DNA from: Flavobacteriales bacterium
GTDB taxonomy: Bacteria > Bacteroidota > Bacteroidia > Flavobacteriales > Flavobacteriaceae
Assembly (NCBI GenBank): GCA_027065935.1
Contig: JAMONI010000349.1
Span: 1-5,413, forward strand
DNA length: 5,413 nt
Direction: 5' to 3'
Of the stretch, positions 1 through 5,413 are shown piece by piece. The position numbers and the translations under genes are program-made. Position 1 is the stretch's first letter. Every line of letters begins with the position of its first letter. The notes under the pieces were generated by a model. That model saw nothing but the letters and a program-made list of their open reading frames with translations. It was not told where the DNA came from and made no database searches.

Positions 1-1
1 C

Positions 2-904
2 AAAAAACATAACGACGACAAGGATTACGCATCGGCGTTGAAATACATGGAGTTGGTGTATCAAATCGACCCGTCGGACGAAAACCTGTACACCTTGGCA
101 TTACTTCAGCTGTTTGACAAACAAAACGAAAAAGCTTATCAAAACCTTAAAAAACTCTACGAAAGCGGATACACGGGCGAAAAAACCATTTATGTAATCA
201 CCGACAAAACCACCGGTGAAGACGTTTTGGCCCCCAACAAAAAAATGTTGGATTTGCTCGCCAAAGACCCGCGTTACGAAAATCCCAGAGAAGAAAAAAC
301 CAAAAACAAACGCTCCGAAATCATTACCAACATGCTCTATGCCCTCAACCAATTGGGTAAAACTCAAGAAGCCTTCGAGCTTATCCAACAAGCCAAAAAA
401 GAAGACCCGAACAACATTGACCTGCTGGTAGGTGAAGCCAATTACTATCTGAAGAAAAACGACAACAAGAAATTTGCCGAAGTCATGCAAAAAGCTTTTG
501 AATTGGATCCCAAAAATCCCAATTTCGCCTACAATATTGCCATCGGTTATCTGAACGCCAAAGAATACGACAAAGCACGTGAGTTCTTCAACAAAACCTT
601 GGAACTCGACCCCGATAACAAAAACGCCATATACGGTTTGGCATTAGTGGAATTGGCCCCCGAAGAAGCTTTGGTGGAAGAAATCAATCAAAATCTCAAC
701 AACGACAGAAAATACAAAGAACTGAAACAACAACAACACCAAATTTACAAAAACGCCTTACCATACTTGGAAAAGTACTATCAACTCGACCCCAATGATA
801 TCAATATCATCAGAACCTTGAAAAACATTTATATCGAACTGGAAATGATGGACAAATACAAGGAAATGAAAGCACGGCTCAAAGAACTGAAAGCCAAACA
901 ATAA
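2..904 (+). CDS. Tetratricopeptide-repeat protein, C-terminal part (5' end outside window)
   Basis: The frame is open to the left edge (it reads KKHNDDKDYASALKYMELVYQ from base 2), so the gene starts upstream; an internal TTG at 38 is not a credible start. About 300 residues are visible, ending at TAA 902-904. Numbered from base 2, TPR-like helix pairs lie at about 5-40, 105-138, 139-172, 173-206 and 251-284, with the typical closing motifs EDPNN, LDPKN, LDPDN and LDPND. A Lys/Glu/Gln-rich helical insertion at about 219-250 separates the last repeats. The protein is rich in Lys, Asn and Glu. TPR arrays are protein-interaction scaffolds; the family resembles exported or periplasmic TPR proteins of flavobacteria, but any signal peptide would be off-window. 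It converges on the DUF4301 fusion gene and ends at a shared terminator. The TPR assignment is secure; the biological role is unknown. Confidence 0.9.
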   Translation, partial: KKHNDDKDYASALKYMELVYQIDPSDENLYTLALLQLFDKQNEKAYQNLKKLYESGYTGEKTIYVITDKTTGEDVLAPNKKMLDLLAKDPRYENPREEKTKNKRSEIITNMLYALNQLGKTQEAFELIQQAKKEDPNNIDLLVGEANYYLKKNDNKKFAEVMQKAFELDPKNPNFAYNIAIGYLNAKEYDKAREFFNKTLELDPDNKNAIYGLALVELAPEEALVEEINQNLNNDRKYKELKQQQHQIYKNALPYLEKYYQLDPNDINIIRTLKNIYIELEMMDKYKEMKARLKELKAKQ

Positions 905-929
905 TTCCGCATATAATCTAAACAGTTTT

Positions 930-965
930 AAAAAAAACCGCTCGTATCCGAGCGGTTTTTTTTTT
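930..965. terminator. Bidirectional rho-independent terminator between convergent genes
   Basis: A perfect 7-bp stem, CCGCTCG (938-944) with CGAGCGG (949-955), encloses a TATC loop. On the plus strand it is followed by ten T (956-965); on the minus strand the eight A at 930-937 give a U8 tract. The flanking A and T runs can also pair and lengthen the stem. It lies 25 bases after the TPR stop codon. For the minus-strand gene, the stop codon (964-966) sits inside the T/A run, so translation ends right at the hairpin base. It should end transcription from both sides. Confidence 0.93.
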
Positions 966-3063
966 ATAGATGCGGCAGAAAAGTCAAATCGTAAACTTCC
1001 TTGACCGGGCTGAAAACTTCATCGGGAACTTCCACAAAAAGCGTGATCCAACCCGCCATTCCTCCGTTCCACAACCCGGGGTGTTCGTAAATGAAAACTT
1101 CTTTGCCGTATTGAACCTTCCGGCTGATAAAAGCCGCCTCATCATCCCGGAAATCCGGCAAATTATAAGGTTTTCCTTCAAAATCTTTTATGCTGGCCAC
1201 CATAAAAACCGGATTAAAATGCGTGGAGGTTTCAAAAACTTGTTTTGGTCCGGGACGACTCAAATCGATTTCACTTTTTTCCACGATTTGCAGATTTTCG
1301 TTGCCGTCATCGTCCTTGACCCAAAAAGGCCCTCCGCCGGCTTGTCCCGTATTTTTGACCATCCCTGCAATCCTTAAGGGACGATTGAGCTTATAAGTCA
1401 AATAGGTTCTGCGTTGACTTGCCGGCAGGTTTTCGTATCCCGCTATTATTTTTAGGCCTAAAGTATCGGTAAGGAATTGCTCCACTTCGGCAAGTTCCTT
1501 CTTACCCGGCTTTTCCCGTTGTAAAAACCCAAGCAAAGCATCCCGCCGGATTTTGATTTGGTGCAGTAAGCCCGTTAAGATTTGGAAATAGAGAACACTT
1601 GCGCCCTTATAGGCATCTTTTTGCACATTGTCGATGTTTTTAATAAAAATGTAATCCGCATCGATATTTTGCAAGTTATGTAACAGGGCGCCGTGGCCTC
1701 CGGGTCGAAATACCATCTTTCCGTTTTCATCACGAACGATTTGCCGGTTTGTGTCCAACATAATTGTATCCGTGGAAGGCGATTGAAAAGAATAATCTAT
1801 TTGAACTTGATATTTGTCTTGAATTGTTCCGGCGATTGCTTCAAACAATCCTTTCTTTTCCGGATGAACGGTAAAATGTAAATGTCCCGCGGCCCGACCG
1901 GATTTAACCGCTTCGTTCAAATGTTCTTCAAAGGCCGTCCGTATTTCGTTGTTATCGTAACGGTGAAACAAAATCAATGCCTTGGGAAATAATCCGTAAT
2001 TCAATCCTTTTTCCGTAAGGGTGTAATTTATAAATTCAAAATTTTTCTTGTCTTCATCCCATTCGGAATAGCTTTTATGATCTTGCTTTATCTTTTGAAC
2101 CACCGGGTCGTAAAATGCCAATTTTTGTTTCCAACTGCCGAAATCTTTCAATTTATCCAAGCGGTCTTCATCAACCATCCGTTTCCATTGCGTAATTCCT
2201 TCCCGGTATGCTTGCAAGGCCATGTGAAAATCCTTAAACATACGCGTTGCCGCCCCCGATGCGGGCACAAATCGAACGATTTTATTTTTGATTTCATAAA
2301 AAGCTTTAACGGCCTCTTCCTTTTGTTTTTCGTCGAGTTGTAAAATTCCGTCACCCGGTATGGCCGGCCGAATGATATTTCGATACAAATTTCCGTTTTT
2401 GATGGCACCGACCTGCCGGATAATTGCTTCAAGCGGGATGTTTCGTCTTTGCAATTCCGCCAAATCGTCTTTTGTGAAACGAATATTATTTTCCATCAGC
2501 GTTTTTATGATACTAACGGCTATATTCAATCTTTCTTGTGCATTTCCTTTCAATATAACGTACGGCAAGCGGTATTTTTCCAAAGTTTGCTTAAACCGGT
2601 CGAACATTTCCGGTCGTTCGCCGGGTTTATCACGCATAGGATCCGGCGTCCAGGGTACGTCGATATAAGTAAGAAAATACAGATCGTATTTGTTTTTTAA
2701 CGCGGCTTCGAGCAGGATGGGGTCCGCTTGCCCGAAATAAACTTCGGAATACACGGCCAATTCCAACAAATCGGTATCGGAAATAAGAATTCGGCGGGCT
2801 TGGCGGCTAAGTTCGTTTTCTTTTTGAATTTGTCCTTTGGCAATGGGCAACATATCTTCGGGATCGACGGTTTGAGGACCGGATTGCCATTTTTTTTCCA
2901 AATATTCCCGCATATATTCGGGATTGCAAACGGTTTGAAAATAACCGGCCAATTGCCTGCACAGCGTGCTTTTTCCCGTTGACTCCGGCCCGAACAGTAC
3001 CACTTTAAAAACGCCGGAATCTTTTTGTAATAAATCCTTGACGGAAATCTTGTTATCGCTCAT
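964..3063 (-). CDS. NadR-type ribosylnicotinamide kinase domain fused to DUF4301 domain
   Basis: This 699-residue protein has two parts. Residues about 18-189 match the kinase domain of NadR: a Walker A/P-loop GPESTGKST (25-33), EYMREYLEKK (49-58), DTDLLELAVYSEVYFG (96-111), and a YDLYFLTYIDVPWTPDPMRD segment (126-145) like the NTPWVADGLR region of E. coli NadR. That family phosphorylates nicotinamide riboside to NMN using ATP. Residues about 190-699 are a full-length DUF4301 domain, a Bacteroidota family of unknown function, with FVPASGAATRMF (265-276), RPGGHGALL (453-461), DADYIFIKNIDN (468-479) and HPGLWNGGMAGW (661-672). Met190 may mark the ancestral start of a separate DUF4301 gene, but the frame is continuous. 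No HxGH adenylyltransferase motif or membrane segment is seen, so it is probably cytoplasmic. The ATG overlaps the pnuC stop by 11 nt, indicating one operon and probably translational coupling. Domain calls are solid; the kinase substrate rests on family and context; the DUF4301 reaction is unknown. Confidence 0.92.
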   Translation of the reverse strand: MSDNKISVKDLLQKDSGVFKVVLFGPESTGKSTLCRQLAGYFQTVCNPEYMREYLEKKWQSGPQTVDPEDMLPIAKGQIQKENELSRQARRILISDTDLLELAVYSEVYFGQADPILLEAALKNKYDLYFLTYIDVPWTPDPMRDKPGERPEMFDRFKQTLEKYRLPYVILKGNAQERLNIAVSIIKTLMENNIRFTKDDLAELQRRNIPLEAIIRQVGAIKNGNLYRNIIRPAIPGDGILQLDEKQKEEAVKAFYEIKNKIVRFVPASGAATRMFKDFHMALQAYREGITQWKRMVDEDRLDKLKDFGSWKQKLAFYDPVVQKIKQDHKSYSEWDEDKKNFEFINYTLTEKGLNYGLFPKALILFHRYDNNEIRTAFEEHLNEAVKSGRAAGHLHFTVHPEKKGLFEAIAGTIQDKYQVQIDYSFQSPSTDTIMLDTNRQIVRDENGKMVFRPGGHGALLHNLQNIDADYIFIKNIDNVQKDAYKGASVLYFQILTGLLHQIKIRRDALLGFLQREKPGKKELAEVEQFLTDTLGLKIIAGYENLPASQRRTYLTYKLNRPLRIAGMVKNTGQAGGGPFWVKDDDGNENLQIVEKSEIDLSRPGPKQVFETSTHFNPVFMVASIKDFEGKPYNLPDFRDDEAAFISRKVQYGKEVFIYEHPGLWNGGMAGWITLFVEVPDEVFSPVKEVYDLTFLPHL

Positions 3064-3757
3064 TATCCCGGATCAATTTAAGCTTCCATTCACGCAAGCC
3101 TTGGAAGGCCAACACTAAAAATATAAAGTATTGAAGTCCCGTAAAACCGTATCCTTTGATAAAATATAACGGCACGGAAACAATATTCAAAATTATCCAC
3201 AGATGCCAACTTTCCCACTTTTTCCAAGCCATGAGCAACATCGCTGCAAATGCGGTTCCCGTAGTGAACGTATCCAAGAAAGGCGTTATTTTTCTCAGAC
3301 TTTCCAAACGAAGTGTTTTAAGATTTTCAACAAAAAAATGCCAGGATTCTTTGAAGTTTTGTACCGGAATCACGTCATAATAACCGTAAACGGCCAACAC
3401 GAAAAGCGAGGTGAAGACGAACACAACCGATGCCACAAGCCAATCTTTGACCGAAGCGCGCGTAATAAAACGTTTGCGATGTGATTTATCAACAGGTTTC
3501 AACCACATATACCAACCGTAAATACTCATCAAAGTATAATATACGTTGATGATAAGATCGCCGTACATCTGCCAGCGTGAAAGCAAATACACATAAATCC
3601 CCGTACTCAAAATTCCCAAAGGATAAACCCAAATATTTTCTTTCTTGGCAAACCAAACACTCAAAATACCCAAAAATGCCGCCGTAAATTCCAAAACTGT
3701 AAAAAAAGCCGGCGTTTCCCGGTAAGGCGCAACAAAAAAGTCGATAACCTGTTCCAT
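3053..3757 (-). CDS. pnuC: PnuC-family nicotinamide riboside transporter
   Basis: This is a 234-residue integral inner-membrane protein. PnuC proteins carry vitamin-type substrates (nicotinamide riboside; some paralogues thiamine) by facilitated diffusion, trapped inside by phosphorylation. About seven hydrophobic segments can be placed near residues 18-37, 42-60, 66-86, 105-125, 160-178, 183-200 and 203-220. Family motifs include IWVYPLGI (42-49), YGWYMW (80-85), FLDTFTTGTAFAAM (160-173), WESWHLWIILN (181-191) and LYFIKGYGFTGLQY (197-210). A polar stretch at about 126-158 separates segments 4 and 5. I start at ATG 3757; the frame opens nine bases earlier with a TTG (3766), which is less likely. 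The gene ends inside the start of the kinase-DUF4301 gene, and a NadR-type kinase next door supports nicotinamide riboside as substrate over thiamine. The family call is firm; the substrate is inferred from context. Confidence 0.92.
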   Translation of the reverse strand: MEQVIDFFVAPYRETPAFFTVLEFTAAFLGILSVWFAKKENIWVYPLGILSTGIYVYLLSRWQMYGDLIINVYYTLMSIYGWYMWLKPVDKSHRKRFITRASVKDWLVASVVFVFTSLFVLAVYGYYDVIPVQNFKESWHFFVENLKTLRLESLRKITPFLDTFTTGTAFAAMLLMAWKKWESWHLWIILNIVSVPLYFIKGYGFTGLQYFIFLVLAFQGLREWKLKLIRDNER

Positions 3758-3774
3758 AAGCGGCAAAAATTACC

Positions 3775-3782
3775 CAAAGATA
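3775..3782 (-). promoter_or_regulatory. Candidate Bacteroidota -7 promoter box for the pnuC operon
   Basis: The minus strand reads TATCTTTG, an exact fit to the TAnnTTTG -7 element of Bacteroidota primary-sigma promoters, 17 bases before the pnuC ATG. This would give a leader of only about 10-15 nt. No TTG/TTTG -33 element is found at the usual spacing, so the match could be chance. A separate promoter here is expected because a terminator lies between proS and pnuC. Confidence 0.35.
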
Positions 3783-3853
3783 AGGATTTGTATGGTGATA
3801 TGTTGCCCTTGATAACGAAAGAAGATTTTTTTACATCTTCCTTGCGGCATAAG

Positions 3854-3879
3854 AAAAACCGGCTGAATTAATAACCGGT
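3854..3879 (-). terminator. Weak second terminator-like hairpin downstream of proS
   Basis: On the minus strand, ACCGG (3879-3875) can pair with CCGGT (3862-3858) across a 12-nt AT-rich loop, followed by a short interrupted T run (TTTTCTT). The stem is only 5 bp and the loop is large. It could be a backup to the stronger hairpin 9 bases upstream, or a by-product of repeated CCGG motifs in this spacer. Confidence 0.3.
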
Positions 3880-3887
3880 GTCATAAC

Positions 3888-3912
3888 AAAAAACCGGAAA
3901 AATTCGTTCCGG
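3888..3912 (-). terminator. Rho-independent terminator for proS
   Basis: Read on the minus strand, CCGGAA (3912-3907) pairs perfectly with TTCCGG (3899-3894) across the 7-nt loop CGAATTT, and six T follow directly (3893-3888). It lies about 100 bases after the proS stop codon and about 130 bases before the pnuC start, so it should separate proS from the pnuC operon. The stem is short (6 bp, four of them G-C), so efficiency may be moderate. Confidence 0.7.
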
Positions 3913-4012
3913 AAATCTTAAAAGTTCGCCGCCTTCATAAGAATTGCCGAAAAGAATAAAGTCTCAACAACAGGTAAACAGAGTTTCTTTTTTCAGGTCG
4001 AACCTTTGCCTA

Positions 4013-5413
4013 TCAATACGCCTTGGCATACAAAACCCTTCGATGCGACGGCTTACCGCTCAACGGATCCTTCCCTTCTTCCGCGGTATCCATATCCATA
4101 GGAATACAGCGGATGGTGGCTTTGGTCAGTTCTTTGATCCGGGCTTCGGTTTCGGCCGTGCCGTCCCAATGCGCCAATAGAAAGCCTCCTTTGGTTTCCA
4201 AAACTTCTTTGAATTCCTCGAACGTATCTACCTTCGTAATATGAGCGTCACGGAACTGCAACGCCCGGTTATATAAATTGGTTTGAATTTCGTTTAAAAG
4301 ATGTTCAACATAGTGCGGCAAATCGTTCATTGAGACGGTTTCTTTACTTAACGTATCTCTACGGGCTACTTCGGCGGTGTTATTTTCCAAATCGCGCGGT
4401 CCTACGGCAATACGCACCGGTACTCCTTTGAGTTCGTATTCGTTGAATTTCCATCCCGGCTTATAGTTATCACTATTGTCATATTGCACACTGATGCCTT
4501 TTTCTTTCAGTTGTTCCGTTAATTCTTTCACCTTGACGTCGATTTGTTCCCGTTGTTCGGATTTTCTATAGATCGGAATAACCACCACTTGAACGGGAGC
4601 GAGTGCGGGAGGTAAAACCAAACCGTTATCATCGGAATGCGTCATAATCAGAGCGCCCATCAGCCGGGTGGAAACGCCCCAGGACGTAGCCCACACATAT
4701 TCCAATTTTCCTTCGCGCGAAAGGTATTTCACATCGAAAGCTTTGGCAAAGTTCCGCCCCAGAAAATGTGAAGTTCCGGATTGCAAAGCTTTACCGTCTT
4801 GCATAAGGGCCTCGATGGTGTAGGTTTCTTCGGCACCGGCAAAACGTTCGGTAGGCGTTTTCACACCCTTAATCACGGGCATGGCCATATAATCCCGGGC
4901 AAATTTGGCATAAACTTCAATCATTTTTTCGGCCTCTTCGATAGCCTCTTCCCGGGTTTCATGGGCGGTGTGTCCCTCCTGCCATAAGAACTCGGCGGTT
5001 CTTAAAAACAAGCGCGTGCGCATTTCCCAGCGCATTACGTTGGCCCATTGGTTGATCAACAAAGGTAAATCCCTGTACGATTGAATCCATCGACGGTAAG
5101 TATCCCAAATTATGGTTTCGGAAGTGGGACGGATGATCAGTTCCTCTTCGAGCTTGGCCTCGGGGTCCACTTCGATTCCTTTACCGTCGGGCGTAGTACG
5201 CAAGCGGTAATGCGTTACCACAGCGGCTTCTTTGGCAAAACCTTCCACGTGTTGGGCCTCCTTGGCAAAATAACTTTTGGGAATAAGAAGCGGAAAATAA
5301 GCGTTTTGATGTCCTGTTTCCTTAAACATTGCATCCAACCGGGCTTGCATTTTTTCCCAAATGGCATAACCGTACGGCTTGATAACCATCATACCGCGTA
5401 CACCCGAATTTTC
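4013..5413 (-). CDS. proS: Prolyl-tRNA synthetase, archaeal/eukaryotic-like type (5' end outside window)
   Basis: This class II aminoacyl-tRNA synthetase charges tRNA-Pro with proline. The frame is open to the right edge and reads ENSGVRG just before the ATG at 5392, matching the conserved ProS context before [12 protein letters not shown], so that ATG is internal and roughly 20-30 N-terminal codons are off-window. Numbered from that Met: motif 1 region [14 protein letters not shown] (25-38), proline-site loop RPTSET (88-93), motif 2 [21 protein letters not shown] (121-141, Arg121 and Glu123), [13 protein letters not shown] (207-219), motif 3 [11 protein letters not shown] (239-249), then the anticodon-binding domain (about 266-365, starting [10 protein letters not shown]) and the short C-terminal domain ending in the Tyr typical of this type. 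There is no editing (INS) insertion between motifs 2 and 3, as expected of this class. Only one Cys (429) is seen in the visible protein, so the C-terminal zinc site known from some homologues is absent. It is followed by its own terminator. Confidence 0.97.
   Translation of the reverse strand, partial: ENSGVRGMMVIKPYGYAIWEKMQARLDAMFKETGHQNAYFPLLIPKSYFAKEAQHVEGFAKEAAVVTHYRLRTTPDGKGIEVDPEAKLEEELIIRPTSETIIWDTYRRWIQSYRDLPLLINQWANVMRWEMRTRLFLRTAEFLWQEGHTAHETREEAIEEAEKMIEVYAKFARDYMAMPVIKGVKTPTERFAGAEETYTIEALMQDGKALQSGTSHFLGRNFAKAFDVKYLSREGKLEYVWATSWGVSTRLMGALIMTHSDDNGLVLPPALAPVQVVVIPIYRKSEQREQIDVKVKELTEQLKEKGISVQYDNSDNYKPGWKFNEYELKGVPVRIAVGPRDLENNTAEVARRDTLSKETVSMNDLPHYVEHLLNEIQTNLYNRALQFRDAHITKVDTFEEFKEVLETKGGFLLAHWDGTAETEARIKELTKATIRCIPMDMDTAEEGKDPLSGKPSHRRVLYAKAY

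Noticed and set aside
101..490. 129-codon open frame on the minus strand within the TPR gene
   Set aside because: Its Phe/Val-rich product is what the complement of A-rich Lys/Glu/Asn codons gives; no family resemblance and fully inside a clear TPR coding frame.
970..1377. 135-codon open frame on the plus strand antisense to the DUF4301 part
   Set aside because: No recognisable domain, and the opposite strand encodes conserved DUF4301 motifs across the same bases.
2494..2496. Met190 codon as the start of a separate DUF4301 gene
   Set aside because: The frame is continuous with the kinase, and no stop, spacer or ribosome site is visible; it may only mark the ancestral junction. Internal initiation cannot be excluded.
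3758..3766. TTG at 3766 as the pnuC start (three residues longer)
   Set aside because: An ATG nine bases downstream gives a normal PnuC N-terminus, and the TTG would leave almost no leader after the candidate promoter.
3821..3840. 6-bp inverted repeat GAAGAT/ATCTTC upstream of pnuC, considered as an operator or hairpin
   Set aside because: Short, AT-rich and by itself easily due to chance; no recognised regulator site.
3971..4006. Small hairpin AGGT-TCG-ACCT and repeated CAGGT just after the proS stop
   Set aside because: Only a 4-bp stem, followed by A rather than T on the transcribed strand, so not a terminator; probably chance.
3758..4012. Riboswitch (TPP or NAD/pnuC type) in the pnuC leader
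   Set aside because: I could not find the conserved TPP core or a convincing NAD-riboswitch pattern, and the candidate promoter would leave too short a leader.

Overview
The window looks like a chromosomal segment of a Bacteroidota bacterium, most likely Flavobacteriia or a relative. The reasons are protein-level resemblance (a TPR protein ending in the LPYLEKYYQLDPND style common in flavobacteria, a DUF4301 domain, a ProS of the archaeal/eukaryotic-like type), moderately AT-rich DNA, start codons without clear Shine-Dalgarno sequences, and one TAnnTTTG-type -7 box. This assignment is inference; no rRNA or other taxonomic marker is present. I see no mobile element, CRISPR array, tRNA or phage signal.

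Layout: (i) positions 2-904, plus strand: the C-terminal part of a TPR-repeat protein that enters from the left edge. (ii) 930-965: a strong bidirectional intrinsic terminator between convergent genes. (iii) 964-3757, minus strand: a two-gene operon, pnuC (vitamin-precursor transporter, probably nicotinamide riboside) followed with an 11-nt overlap by a 699-residue fusion of a NadR-type ribosylnicotinamide kinase domain with a complete DUF4301 domain. (iv) 3758-4012: an intergenic region with one good terminator for the upstream gene, one weaker terminator-like hairpin, and a candidate promoter for the pnuC operon. (v) 4013-5413, minus strand: prolyl-tRNA synthetase, missing its first few tens of codons beyond the right edge.

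Functionally the centre of interest is the pnuC/kinase-DUF4301 pair. PnuC lets nicotinamide riboside in by facilitated diffusion, and a NadR-type kinase traps it as NMN, so the two form an NAD-precursor salvage module. The fusion ties the uncharacterised DUF4301 domain physically to this kinase. By eye DUF4301 carries a set of motifs in the order expected of a UDP-sugar-pyrophosphorylase-like (GT-A fold) nucleotidyltransferase. No canonical HxGH-type NMN adenylyltransferase domain is present in the protein, which makes the enzymatic role of DUF4301 the main open question. The TPR protein and ProS appear to be unrelated neighbours.
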